A stretch of DNA of 64,000 bases from Acidilobus sp. 7A (GCF_003431325.1 NZ_CP010515.1:1116001-1180000), one strand, 5' to 3'; shown: positions 17,070 through 26,021, counted from the first letter of the stretch. Program-made: numbers and translations. The notes: generated by a model not told the origin, from the letters alone.

Positions 17070-17390
17070 TTTATGGGGGCTAAGGGGGCGAAAGTCCCCT
17101 CCGTGAGGTGGGGGTGGATAGCCCCCATAGAAAAGTTCTTATATCAAAAGAAATAGACATGTGCAGGCCTCTGGCTGTAAGGGCTGAGGCCGCGCCCTCG
17201 GGACTGGGGAACTTACGCCTGCGGAGGGCGGCCCTCCGTAACCCCTCTTCCGCGCGGGCGCCACAGGGCGGCTCCGCCCGATGGAGCCTCCGCTGTGGGT
17301 GAGGGGATCGAGGCCGCCCTGGGAGGCAGGAAGTCATCACCGCGAGGTGGGGGTGCCCCGCCCGTGAGGGCGGGGCAGTTCACCTACAAC
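17070..17390 (+). mobile_element. Relic of IS605-type element: tnpB 3' end with palindromic right-end motifs
   Basis: This fills most of the 17002-17457 gap and holds no intact gene. TATGGGGGCTA at 17071-17081 is repeated inverted at 17119-17129 around an inner GGGGGCGAAAGTCCCC hairpin. The motif CCGYGAGGTGGGGGTG occurs directly at 17101-17116 and 17340-17355; the second is followed by GCCCCGCCCGTGAGGGCGGGGC, the type of hairpin seen at IS200/IS605 right ends. Broken frames in between read AVRAEAAPSGLGN and MEPPLWVRGSRPPWEAG, which resemble C-terminal tails of crenarchaeal TnpB proteins. No transposase domain remains. The resemblance is from memory, not from a search. Confidence 0.45.
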
Positions 17391-17457
17391 GGACCCTCTG
17401 AGGTCTTACAAGTGGCTGTTAAGATCGAAGCCCTTCTTAAGAAACGTTAATAACCCC

Positions 17458-18564
17458 ATGAGGGCCTTAGATCTCATAGGTGCGACGTTGCATAGACGAG
17501 GCAAGGCCGCAGTTATCGGCGGCGGCCTCTCAGGTCTCTGGCTCTCTTATGAGCTCGCCCGAAGGGGCTACAGTGTAACCCTCTACGAAGCTAACTCCAT
17601 AGGCTACGGGGCCTCGTCAAGGGCCGCCGGGATAATCTCGCTGCAGCTACCGGCCTTTCTGCTGAAGTACGCCGCGGACGGCTTCAGGGCCTACCTTGAA
17701 GCCGGCCTGGAGCGAGTGGTGAGGAGCCTCTGGATCCCTAGACAGGACGAGCTGCACTGCATAAAGTGCATCACCTCGTTCCTCAGCTCCGAGGGTATAT
17801 ATGCCGAGCTCATGAAGTTGGAGGAGGTAAGCGAGAAGCTCAGCGGCCTGGCCGGCGATGGTGACGAGCCGGTAGTAATGATGGATCAGGGCATGGCAAG
17901 CCCAGGCGACGCCATAAATTTCCTTATAAGGGCTCTCTCAATGATGGACTTTAGCGTAAAGTATGGCCCTGTCTTGAGGAAGGGCAATAGGCTCCTCCAC
18001 GAGGGCCTCCCGATAGAGGCTGACCTGACGTTCGTGGCCGCCGGCCCCTGGACCCCGCTGCTGGTGAACGTCAATGGCAACCTTAAGATCTACAGGTGCG
18101 CCGCCCACAGCGTGAAGGGGGACGTCCCTGACATCATAGTTGAGGATGACATAAATGGCTTCTACATTGTCCCTGAGTCGAGAGACCAGGCGATAATAGG
18201 GGGGTGGGACTCCGAGCTCACGAGGCCGGAGGACGGCTTTAGGTTGAGCAGCCCCGAGGCCTACGAGGTGTTAGAGCTTGTTGCGACGAGGCTTCCAAGA
18301 GCTGAGAGCTTCTACCCAGTCTCGTCGTGGGCCGCCCCCTGCGTCTCCGGCGCTGACGGGCTGCCAGTAGTTGGCAAGCTTGATGAGGTCTACGTCCTCA
18401 CAGGCCTTAATGGGGCAGGCCTCACACTGTCCCCAGGACTCTCAAGGCTGCTTGTTGACATAGCAGAGGGGATAGCCAAGGAGGACGAGAGGCTGTCGCC
18501 GTCAAGGCTCCTCAAGGGAAGGCTAAGCGGGCCCGAGGAGCCCTTTGACAGGCTGTGCGATTAA
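17458..18564 (+). CDS. FAD-dependent oxidoreductase, DAO family
   Basis: 368 residues of the D-amino-acid oxidase/glycine oxidase superfamily. The FAD-binding beta-alpha-beta motif is AAVIGGGLSGLWLSYELARRG near residue 20, followed by YEANSIGYGASSRAAGII; the second FAD element is VFTGLNGAGLTLSPG-like near the C-terminus (VLTGLNGAGLTLSPG). Members oxidise amino acids, sarcosine or glycerol phosphate. A cluster of His/Cys (LHCIKCITSF) near residue 105 is unusual. ATG 17458 lies close to the relic element upstream. Substrate not determinable. Confidence 0.8.
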   Translation: MRALDLIGATLHRRGKAAVIGGGLSGLWLSYELARRGYSVTLYEANSIGYGASSRAAGIISLQLPAFLLKYAADGFRAYLEAGLERVVRSLWIPRQDELHCIKCITSFLSSEGIYAELMKLEEVSEKLSGLAGDGDEPVVMMDQGMASPGDAINFLIRALSMMDFSVKYGPVLRKGNRLLHEGLPIEADLTFVAAGPWTPLLVNVNGNLKIYRCAAHSVKGDVPDIIVEDDINGFYIVPESRDQAIIGGWDSELTRPEDGFRLSSPEAYEVLELVATRLPRAESFYPVSSWAAPCVSGADGLPVVGKLDEVYVLTGLNGAGLTLSPGLSRLLVDIAEGIAKEDERLSPSRLLKGRLSGPEEPFDRLCD

Positions 18565-18602
18565 CACGGATTAAAAATTCTAATTTATTAATTATAAAGA
18601 GC

Positions 18603-19415
18603 CTACGGCGAGAGCGTCACTTCATCGCCGATGCTGACCTTCAGCTGCTGTGAGGCGTTGCCCTGGTTTATTGCAAGCTCCATAAACCCAAAGCTGTTTA
18701 TGTAGATTACAGCGTCGCCAGGCTTGACGTCGCCAAAGGTCCTTCCAACGTTAAACGCGTACTGGGCCCCCCTGACGGTCACCGTGACCCTGCCCCTCGG
18801 AAGCCTGTAGTCCCTCTGAGTGAGGCCAAGGGCCACGTTGCCGAAGCCGTCTATGTAAACGACCCTAGTGCGCGTGAGGCCGTTCAAGCGAGCGGCATAC
18901 CTGAGCCTAAGCGACGTGAGTGACCTTATGTCAGCAGGGGAGGCAAACTTGACGGGATCAACGCCTTTAGCTATGAGGGCTGCGGCCGGCGCGAAGACGT
19001 CCCTGCCGTGAAACGTGTACGAGAGCGGCGCGTAGGAGAAGGCCCTAATGCCGGCCAGCGAGCGGACCCTGGAGTAGTCTATGGCGTACATTTCCCTTAT
19101 GCCGTCCTCAGCAGCAGCCTCATATATGACGCCGTTGTCAGGGGCTACAAAGTAGTAGTTGTTGGTCCTCACAACGACAGCCCTCCTCCTGGTGCCCACG
19201 CCGGGGTCTACCACTACCATTATGACGGAGCCCTGGGGGAGCCACCTGTAGGAGGAGTATGTTATGTAGCTGCCAGCTAATATTGAGAACTTAGGCACCT
19301 TGTTATCTATCCTCACGACGCTCACGGAGGGGTCTATTGACTTAATGATGGACTCCACAATGCCGTCGTAGACAGAGTCCCCAAAGTCAGTTATGAGACC
19401 AATAAGCCCAGGCAG
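18603..19415 (-). CDS. SAM hydroxide adenosyltransferase (DUF62), apparently with a CTG start
   Basis: 270-residue member of the SAM hydrolase/chlorinase/fluorinase family, converting S-adenosylmethionine and water into adenosine and methionine. Visible: LITDFGDSVYDG at the N-terminus (the conserved Asp), VVDPGVGTRRR, FVAPDNGVI, FHGRDVFAPAAA and the C-terminal barrel with YIDGFGNVALG. GTG 19358 would delete the conserved N-terminal strand. Between the in-frame TGA at 19424-19422 and that strand the only NTG codon is CTG 19415, which lies 6 nt after GGTGA. I therefore place the start there. Confidence 0.85.
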   Translation of the reverse strand: MPGLIGLITDFGDSVYDGIVESIIKSIDPSVSVVRIDNKVPKFSILAGSYITYSSYRWLPQGSVIMVVVDPGVGTRRRAVVVRTNNYYFVAPDNGVIYEAAAEDGIREMYAIDYSRVRSLAGIRAFSYAPLSYTFHGRDVFAPAAALIAKGVDPVKFASPADIRSLTSLRLRYAARLNGLTRTRVVYIDGFGNVALGLTQRDYRLPRGRVTVTVRGAQYAFNVGRTFGDVKPGDAVIYINSFGFMELAINQGNASQQLKVSIGDEVTLSP

Positions 19416-19501
19416 TCCAGGTCACCTGTGTAGCTCACGCGAAGAAGAGCATTAATACTGTCATCTTGTAAAATTTAAAATAAAAACATTAAAACAAATA
19501 A

Positions 19502-22450
19502 TTAGACTCTGAGGTACCCTATGGTAACGGCGATTATAATTGCGACTATCACTAGCGCAACAATAGCCCACACGTAGTAGCTACTGGGGGCGCTATGGCT
19601 GCTTGAGGTGTTCTGGAGTGTGCTCGTTGCGCTGTTAGCAATGTGCACAAGACTTGGGTTGAAGGTCAGCTGGTTTGCCTCAAAGGTCGACGAACCTATC
19701 AGTAGACCATAACTGCTCACAGGCACGACATAGCTGCCCAGCTGCGAGACGTTGAGCGGAGCGTAGAGGTAAACCGTGACCTGTGACCCTGGTTTCACGT
19801 AAATGTCATTCACAACAGCTATGTCAACGCCCGGGCGCAGGGTGACCTCGGCACTAGCGTTGGCTGTGCCATTGTCTACTACCACTATAACGTGAACTGG
19901 CACGCGGAGTGGGAGGCCTAGGCTGTCGTTAATGAAAACAGCCGCAGTGTTGTTACCTGGGTGCGAGACGATGCCGCTTGGAACTATGAGCGACATCTGG
20001 AACCTCACGTAGCCCACTATGGCGCTGTCATAGACTATGGGCTGCGCAGAGAACCACTGCGGCCCGTTGTTGGGCGGCCCCGCCTGCCACGTCCAGTCGC
20101 TGCCCTCGCTGACGTAGAGCCAGTTCCACATGGTGTAGTACATGTAGAGTGGGTTGGCCTCAGGGGCGCCGTTCACAGTAACGTATGCCGGCATACCCGT
20201 CATGGCCTCAAAGGCAGCTACGCTGGCGTTAGGGGCGTGGGCAAAGGAGAGGGGGACTATTGGCGATATAGGCATGCCGAGCAGGTTAGAGAAAGCCACC
20301 AGGTACTCCCTGGCTAGGCTCACGTTGTCCCATATGCGGACCTTCCCCACGTAGCCGTTGTTCCAGTTGTTGAGGTTCGTTGCCCAGCTCTCCTCCGGCA
20401 GGTTTGTGAGCACGGCAGCCACAGGGTGAGTGGCTATGGCCTGGTTCACCGTCTGGGTGACGAGCCAGCCCTCGCCCTCAGCCTCCGAAAGCGCCTGGTA
20501 GATGGCGTAGAGGTCCTCTCCTGAGAGCGGCATCGGGTTGAATATTATCGGATTCTCGCCGTCAAGGGCAATTACAACTACGGCATCTGGGTGCTCAATG
20601 TAAACCTTGGCCAGGTAATCTATGAGCTCCTGCTGTGTCAGTTGAGGTGACTGGCTGAAGAAGAGGAAGCCGAACATGTTAGAGAGGTTAGTGTCCCTGA
20701 ACAGCACGTAGATCCTCTGGCCGATGGAGTTCTGGACAACATAGACGCCGTAGGGCCCGTTGCTAAGGTTACCTGAGACAACGGTGAGTGCAGGGGCCAT
20801 CTGGACGAAGGCCTGGTAGTCAAGGACAGTCTCATTTATGCCCGCGTCAGCGTAGAGCCACAGCAGGCCCATGTTGAAGGCCATCTCTGGGGTCCAGACG
20901 CCGTTGGCGTTGACACCAAACATGTACTTAGTCATGTTCTTGCCCATGAGGAGCTGGGCCAGTAGGTCTGACTGCCAGCCGTTGTCATACTCTATTGCCA
21001 TGAGCGGGTGGTAGAACGGGACAGTGAGGACCTGAAGTCTGCCCTCCTGGACGAGCTTCCTGTAGAGGGCTATGGTCTCCTTAGTGGCGTTTATGTCATG
21101 GGTCACGTTCACGCCTGTCGTTAGGAAGGTCGGGCTGCTCTGGTGCAGGAACGCCTCCCACTGGTACAGGAGAACTGGCGTGAAGTCTATGGTCACGTTC
21201 AGGTTGGGGAATTCGTTAAGGAGCATGGCCTGGAGCTCGTAGGCGCCGACCAGCTGCCCGTTCCACTCCATGTCCTGGCCTGTGTGTATTTGCACCCACG
21301 GCTGGCCCCAGGTTCCGTTTGGCTCGAGGTAGAGGGGCTGGTGCATGTTCCAGACTATGACGACGCTCACGGGCTTCCTGTTTGTTGTATTGAGGATTAT
21401 GAGCTGAGGCAGCGAGGTGTTCTGCCAGAGGCCCGACGCGCCCACGAGGAAGTAAACGTTATAGAACCCCATGGAGAAGTTAGCCGGGAACTCTATCGAT
21501 ATGTTTGAGTAGCCGGAGGGTATTGTCAGCGTTGAGTTATAGACTGTCTTGGTGCCGACCACCAGGGCTACATCATAACTGGCCGAGGACCCCTCGTTCT
21601 GGACAGTCACGTTGACCCCCACTTGCTGGCCTACAAGGTAAACTAGCTGGCTGTAGTGGACTGCGACAACGTGGACAGTTGTGTAGACGTCCTGTATGGC
21701 GAAGTTGGCGCTCGAGCTCACGTTGCTGTTGTGTATCCACCAGCCCGTAGTGTTGTCGTGGTAGACCCACTGCACCCACTGTCCAGGCGTGAAGGGCCCT
21801 ATAATTGCTGTGTAGTTGCCCCAGAGCGGGTTATACTGCATAACGCTGATGTTGTTGCCCGACCCTCCAGCCGTCGTATGCCAGGGCAGGCCGGTCTGGG
21901 GGCCCGTGGTGAGGCCCCACCAGAGCAACATTGTGTCAGGGGGCCTGCCTATTGCTGTTATAACTATTGAGCCGTTGGGAAGCACCCAGGCCTTAGTGTA
22001 GCCTATTACGTTCATGGGAGGGTTGATTATCACGTTCCAGTTCCAGAACGCGTGGTTGTCGTAGTTTATCCACTGGCTCCCGTTGACGTTGAAGACGTAG
22101 GCCACCCAGGTGCCATTCTTGAAGGGCCCTATGGTCGCCTCAAAGGCGCCTGTGGAGCTGCTGTACGTCATAGGCGTCTCCATGTTGCCCGAGGTGCCAT
22201 TTGTCGTGTACCACGGCCCCTGCGGGTAAGGCTCTACGCCCCACCACAGGAGAACCTTTGATGAAGGCGGGACGCCGTAGAGGTAGACCGTTAGGTAGCC
22301 CGTCGACGTAACCGTGAAGTTCGAGTAGACCTCCGGGCTGCCCTGGGCCTTAGCCCTCAGCGGCGCCAAGATGCCTGTCAGGGGCGCAAGGACCGCTATT
22401 AATATTAGAAGCAGCAAAAGAGTCGAGGATGCCCCTTTTGAGATCCTCAC
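19502..22450 (-). CDS. Secreted, membrane-anchored GH57 glycoside hydrolase (amylopullulanase-like)
   Basis: 982 residues. A signal peptide (first about 35 residues) is followed by two tandem modules of about 100 residues sharing LLWWG, PW(Y/H)TT and IGPF...G.WV, probably starch binding, then a beta-rich linker and the GH57 barrel from about residue 362 (VIVWNMHQP). GVWTPEMAF carries the catalytic Glu and ALDGENP the Asp. A final Ser-rich stretch precedes a membrane helix (about 958-978). The enzyme should cut alpha-1,4 and perhaps alpha-1,6 glucans at the cell surface. GTG 22450 follows GAGGTGA; TATATATA lies about 36 bp upstream. Confidence 0.88.
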   Translation of the reverse strand: MRISKGASSTLLLLLILIAVLAPLTGILAPLRAKAQGSPEVYSNFTVTSTGYLTVYLYGVPPSSKVLLWWGVEPYPQGPWYTTNGTSGNMETPMTYSSSTGAFEATIGPFKNGTWVAYVFNVNGSQWINYDNHAFWNWNVIINPPMNVIGYTKAWVLPNGSIVITAIGRPPDTMLLWWGLTTGPQTGLPWHTTAGGSGNNISVMQYNPLWGNYTAIIGPFTPGQWVQWVYHDNTTGWWIHNSNVSSSANFAIQDVYTTVHVVAVHYSQLVYLVGQQVGVNVTVQNEGSSASYDVALVVGTKTVYNSTLTIPSGYSNISIEFPANFSMGFYNVYFLVGASGLWQNTSLPQLIILNTTNRKPVSVVIVWNMHQPLYLEPNGTWGQPWVQIHTGQDMEWNGQLVGAYELQAMLLNEFPNLNVTIDFTPVLLYQWEAFLHQSSPTFLTTGVNVTHDINATKETIALYRKLVQEGRLQVLTVPFYHPLMAIEYDNGWQSDLLAQLLMGKNMTKYMFGVNANGVWTPEMAFNMGLLWLYADAGINETVLDYQAFVQMAPALTVVSGNLSNGPYGVYVVQNSIGQRIYVLFRDTNLSNMFGFLFFSQSPQLTQQELIDYLAKVYIEHPDAVVVIALDGENPIIFNPMPLSGEDLYAIYQALSEAEGEGWLVTQTVNQAIATHPVAAVLTNLPEESWATNLNNWNNGYVGKVRIWDNVSLAREYLVAFSNLLGMPISPIVPLSFAHAPNASVAAFEAMTGMPAYVTVNGAPEANPLYMYYTMWNWLYVSEGSDWTWQAGPPNNGPQWFSAQPIVYDSAIVGYVRFQMSLIVPSGIVSHPGNNTAAVFINDSLGLPLRVPVHVIVVVDNGTANASAEVTLRPGVDIAVVNDIYVKPGSQVTVYLYAPLNVSQLGSYVVPVSSYGLLIGSSTFEANQLTFNPSLVHIANSATSTLQNTSSSHSAPSSYYVWAIVALVIVAIIIAVTIGYLRV

Positions 22451-22481
22451 GCTTTCACCTCGGGTGCAAGGGTTACGTTAG

Positions 22482-22491
22482 CTATATATAA
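22482..22491 (-). promoter_or_regulatory. TATA box of the GH57 gene
   Basis: The plus-strand GCTATATATA reads TATATATAGC on the minus strand. Its centre is about 26 bp before position 22461, leaving a leader of about 11 nt that contains the GAGGTGA ribosome site before GTG 22450. Confidence 0.6.
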
Positions 22492-22611
22492 AGACTATAA
22501 GCAATGCCGCTTCGGGCGCACTACTAAGTCTTTTGTAGGACGATGCCTGGCCTCTGACCTACCTCCCAGCCCGGAAGAGGCAAGAGTTTCCCTTCTAGGG
22601 CAGGTGAAGCC

Positions 22612-23679
22612 CTAAAGGAGCGAGGCCCCCTTGATCCTGGCAGTAAATGGCTTGTTAAGGTCCCCCGAGAGGCTTATTGACGCCTCAGGAAGCACAGTCC
22701 TTAGCACATCAATGACAGTCCTGGCGTGAAGGGTCAGCGAGGCTCCTCCGAGCTCGCTGGTCCCGCCTGCAAGAGCGGCGTAGATTAACAGCATGTCTGA
22801 GGCGTGTCTATCTAGCGCCATGCCTGTTGAGAGGTCCTCCAGCAGCGACCTCGCGGCCTCCCTTCCTACCTCCTCGGCCGGCTTCCCCCTCTCGCCCAGC
22901 GCGTCGCCGCCTAGGACAGAGCTCTCCGTCACGGCCCACACTAGTATGCCGCTCCCAGGCCCCAGGTGGGGGTCTTTAGCGCTCTCGTAACTCTCAGTCA
23001 TTATGTTCACTGGCGACCCCAGCCTTTTCAGGAGCTCAGCTGCGGCCGACGCCTGCCTCTGGGCGACGTGAGCCGGCAGCCTGACGCAGTGACTAAGGCC
23101 CTCCACCCTGATGACCTTCCCAGAACTCACGAGGCTGACGGGCCTCAGGGGGCCCTCCTTCCTAAGCGTGACCACCACCTCACCCCCTCCCCTTGGGTAG
23201 TGCCCCCTCCTCAGCAGCCTGATGTCAAGGCTTATGTTGAACTTGGCCAGGAGCGGCGCCAGGACGAACCTGTAGTAGTCTATGGGCGGGGCCTTAGGCA
23301 CGTCAGTCCCTCCCCTGACCCTAGCTGTGGCCTCGCCGGCCGCAGCCATGACAGGCATTATTGCCTGAAGGAGCAGCGTGACGCTGCCAGCTGTGCCTAT
23401 GTCGAAGAAGTAGCTGCCGCCTGTAGGCCTCCCAGGATAGAACGTGACCTCCGTGGAGCCCAGGCTCAGCCCCTCCACCTTACCCCTTGAGATCTCAGCT
23501 ACGGCCTTGACTGAGGTCATGTGCTGGCGCTGAAGCCCAGGCCTCTGCCTCTTGACCCTTATGTTATAGACCTTCACGGGCCTTTCAAGGACTGCTGCCA
23601 CCGCTAAGGCCGTCCTGAGGACCTGGCCTCCCCCTTCGCCGACGCTCCCGTCGACCTCTATGACGTTCAACTCGCTCAC
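22612..23679 (-). CDS. rtcA: RNA 3'-terminal phosphate cyclase
   Basis: Converts RNA 3'-phosphate to 2',3'-cyclic phosphate with ATP through an enzyme-AMP intermediate on His. 355 residues; visible are VDGSVGEGGGQVLRTALAVA, RPGLQRQHMTSVKA, GGSYFFDIGTAGSVTLLLQ, RGGTDVPKAPPIDYY and the catalytic His in ALDRHASDMLL. Its start is divergent from the P-loop ATPase gene, with 136 bp between. No rtcB neighbour is seen. Confidence 0.94.
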   Translation of the reverse strand: MSELNVIEVDGSVGEGGGQVLRTALAVAAVLERPVKVYNIRVKRQRPGLQRQHMTSVKAVAEISRGKVEGLSLGSTEVTFYPGRPTGGSYFFDIGTAGSVTLLLQAIMPVMAAAGEATARVRGGTDVPKAPPIDYYRFVLAPLLAKFNISLDIRLLRRGHYPRGGGEVVVTLRKEGPLRPVSLVSSGKVIRVEGLSHCVRLPAHVAQRQASAAAELLKRLGSPVNIMTESYESAKDPHLGPGSGILVWAVTESSVLGGDALGERGKPAEEVGREAARSLLEDLSTGMALDRHASDMLLIYAALAGGTSELGGASLTLHARTVIDVLRTVLPEASISLSGDLNKPFTARIKGASLL

Positions 23680-23815
23680 CTAGGGGAAGCCTCTCGGTAA
23701 GCGTAGATAAGGCCCTTAAAGGCTCCTCACCTAAGTTAAAGGTCATAGGGGACCTGCAAACGCGCGCTGACTTAAGCCTATTACGAACCTCAGCCAATAA
23801 GGGCAGGGGACCCCG

Positions 23816-24697
23816 TTGAAGGTGCTAGTAGCTGGCCTGACGCCAAGGGACACAGGTAAGACTACGCTGGCGGCCAGCCTTGTAGCTCAGCTGATAAGGG
23901 AGGGGTTCACGGTGGCGCCCTCAAAGCCCCTCGGCGCAACCGACCTCTGGGGCTCGCCTAGGGCGCTCGCGTACACGCGCAGCCTTCACATACTGGCGAC
24001 TGGGGACGGGTACACGCTCTTCAAGGCAGCTGGGGAGAGGCTGCCCCTTGAGGTCGTGAACCCTGTCGGGGCGCTCCTCGTACCGACGCCGAGGTCCCTG
24101 TACTCGAGCAGGACGGCTTATGAGATGTCGCTGGCCCAGCCCCACGGCAGGGCTGCGCTCATCCGGGTAACCTCATGCGTCAGCAGCAGCGCCAGCGTCC
24201 ACATGGTTAACGTTGACGCGCTCTCAAAGACCTCTAAGCTCGTCGAGAACGAAGTACAGGACATAGTTGCCTACCTCTCCCCTCCGCCCGTGCAGGTGGA
24301 CGAGCGCGTTGCAACGGGCATATTCACGGGCTCGGCCAGCGAGGCGGCTGACAGCTGCATACTCCTCGAGGAGAGGTCAAGCGACGTAGTGGTTATAGAG
24401 TCTAATAGCGACGTGGCCGCGCCCACGCCTGCGTCCGCCGCGCCGGACCTGGTTGTACTGGTGTCGCCCGGGGAGGCCTACATAGTTGACGGCAGGAGGT
24501 ACAGGAACGCCATGGAGGTCCTGATGCTCAGCGGGAAGCCGTGGGTCTCTAAAGCATCGGAGCTCTTCGACCTGACGGGCTCCATGAGCCGGGTGGAGCT
24601 GCCTATACTGGAGGACCCTGAGGAGGGCTATGGGCCTGAGGTAACGGAGCCTATAGTTGACGCGATTAAGAGCAATGCAGCCGCCAAGAGCGCCTGA
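23816..24697 (+). CDS. P-loop ATPase, archaeal COG4028-like
   Basis: 293 residues starting at TTG 23816. The first strand and Walker A read VLVAGLTPRDTGKTTLAASL, a deviant P-loop like those of MinD/dethiobiotin-synthetase-type SIMIBI ATPases. A Walker B-like VVVIESNSD and VVLVSPGEAYIVDG follow. I believe it belongs to the small set of archaeal 'predicted P-loop ATPase/GTPase' proteins without known function. It is divergent from rtcA, and followed by a 217-bp promoter region. Confidence 0.65.
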   Translation: MKVLVAGLTPRDTGKTTLAASLVAQLIREGFTVAPSKPLGATDLWGSPRALAYTRSLHILATGDGYTLFKAAGERLPLEVVNPVGALLVPTPRSLYSSRTAYEMSLAQPHGRAALIRVTSCVSSSASVHMVNVDALSKTSKLVENEVQDIVAYLSPPPVQVDERVATGIFTGSASEAADSCILLEERSSDVVVIESNSDVAAPTPASAAPDLVVLVSPGEAYIVDGRRYRNAMEVLMLSGKPWVSKASELFDLTGSMSRVELPILEDPEEGYGPEVTEPIVDAIKSNAAAKSA

Positions 24698-24819
24698 GCC
24701 GCTTTATGTAAGGGCGCGAGCACTAATAGCCCTCGCAACATATGGAGAAGGGCGCGCTTGTTCGAACTAGCACGGCATCCAATCCTTAGGCTAAACTATG
24801 TAGCGATATACAGCGTATC

Positions 24820-24877
24820 AGCGCGCTTAAAGTTCGTAGCGCGCTTGCCAATTCTCTACAAATAGAAAGTTTAAATA
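24820..24877 (+). promoter_or_regulatory. Promoter with two palindromic sites upstream of the DUF981 gene
   Basis: TTTAAATA (24870-24877) preceded by GAAAG (BRE-like) forms a strong archaeal promoter; transcription would begin near 24900. Upstream, the palindrome AGCGCGCT occurs at 24820-24827 and again at 24838-24845, 18 bp apart, both continuing with T; a related GCGCGCTT is at 24752-24759. The spacing just upstream of the TATA box suggests an operator or activator site. Confidence 0.45.
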
Positions 24878-24914
24878 GTTCTGCTCTCTTATAATAGAAA
24901 AGTGGGAAGGAGCT

Positions 24915-25505
24915 ATGTTGTTCATGGACATACTTGACATACAGCTCCAGGTGCTGGCCTGGGGTCTCCTGGCCGGCGCCGCCTGGGTCCTGCTGAAGTA
25001 TGGGATGCCGAGAGGGGAGACGGAGAAGCTTGACAAGGGCTTCGGCTACGCCTTCTTCACGATAGGCCTCTACGCCTTCGTAACCGGCCTCTGGGCGACC
25101 TTCGTGTGGCCGCTGCCCAGCAGCTACAATATTGTGCTCTCCGACCCCTACGCGCTCTTTGGCATAGCCTACCTGGCCCTCGGCCTCGCCCTGATCTACG
25201 GGGCAGGCCTTGAGGGCATCATGTACATGATAGCATTCCTCTCGCTGTCGGTCTTCATCTACGGCGCTGACATTTATCACTACGGCATGACTAGCGAGCC
25301 CGCCGCAGCGGCAGCAATGTACATAATAATCGCCCTGGCAGCCCTCCTGAGCCCCTTGCTGGCCTACAGGAGGACCTCCAGGTGGTTCGCCTACATTGAG
25401 GTAGTGCTCCTCATACTAGGGGCCCTCCTAGCGGCCTACATTGGGGCCTCGGCAACTTTCGAGCACACTGCTGACTGGATGAAGTGGGTGCCCTTCTACG
25501 GATGA
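24915..25505 (+). CDS. DUF981-family integral membrane protein
   Basis: 196 residues with about six membrane helices. The region GLYAFVTGLWATFVWPLPSS followed by YNIVLSDPYALFG is what I associate with the DUF981 family of archaeal and bacterial membrane proteins of unknown function. GGAAGGAG precedes ATG 24915 directly. It has its own strong promoter and is followed after 66 bp by a thioredoxin-like gene, which suggests a membrane redox link, but that is inference. Confidence 0.75.
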   Translation: MLFMDILDIQLQVLAWGLLAGAAWVLLKYGMPRGETEKLDKGFGYAFFTIGLYAFVTGLWATFVWPLPSSYNIVLSDPYALFGIAYLALGLALIYGAGLEGIMYMIAFLSLSVFIYGADIYHYGMTSEPAAAAAMYIIIALAALLSPLLAYRRTSRWFAYIEVVLLILGALLAAYIGASATFEHTADWMKWVPFYG

Positions 25506-25533
25506 GCGCGTTTGCGCCAAACCTTATCTTAGA

Positions 25534-25544
25534 CTTTTTAAAAC
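25534..25544 (+). promoter_or_regulatory. TATA box of the thioredoxin-like gene
   Basis: CTTTTTAAAAC lies about 30 bp before the GGTGA ribosome site at 25561-25565 and TTG 25572. The T-runs on both sides (25534-25538 and 25547-25553) could also end the DUF981 transcript. Confidence 0.5.
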
Positions 25545-25571
25545 TTCTTTTTTCGTCTAAGGTGATGGGCC

Positions 25572-26021
25572 TTGGGTGAGATTCCCACAGAGGATGGGGT
25601 CTACCTCTTTGAGCCAGGGAGAGGGTGGCTTAAGCTGGCCACTCTCTTAACGCCATCCTCCCTGAAGAATGGAATCAGCATGATATACTTTAAGAACAAC
25701 TGGTGCGTCCCCTGCAGAGTGCTTGACCTGAAGATGCCAGATATCATTAGGATGTACTCGTGCAAGGCGTCACTTTACGTGGTAACCTGCAAGTGGTTCA
25801 CGTCGCTCTGCCTAGACACCGTAGCTAGAAGGGCCTTCCAGGCATTTAAGGTAACAGACTCGCCTACGCTCTGGTGGGCCATTGTTTCCGGGGGCAGAAT
25901 AGTTAAGGAGGTTCGCATAGCCGGCGTGCCCTCGATCGCGGAGCTGAGGAAGTACGTGAGCGACAACCTAGGCATCAGGCCCTGCAGGGCGTCCTCTAGG
26001 TCGCAAGCACGTGAGTCTTAA
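25572..26021 (+). CDS. Thioredoxin-like protein
   Basis: 149 residues. The active site is NNWCVPCRVLDLKMP near residue 45, a Trp-Cys-x2-Cys thioredoxin motif; cis-Pro is in VTDSPTLWW. Three further Cys lie in YSCKASLYVVTCKWFTSLC between them, and another near the end, unusual for a plain thioredoxin and possibly a second disulfide or metal site. No signal peptide, so cytosolic. GGTGA precedes TTG 25572. It may act with the DUF981 membrane protein upstream. Confidence 0.75.
   Translation: MGEIPTEDGVYLFEPGRGWLKLATLLTPSSLKNGISMIYFKNNWCVPCRVLDLKMPDIIRMYSCKASLYVVTCKWFTSLCLDTVARRAFQAFKVTDSPTLWWAIVSGGRIVKEVRIAGVPSIAELRKYVSDNLGIRPCRASSRSQARES

Noticed and set aside
17080-17340. Minus-strand open frame over the GC-rich repeat region
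   Set aside because: The composition follows the palindromic repeats and no ribosome site or domain is visible; it is a by-product of the IS605-type relic.
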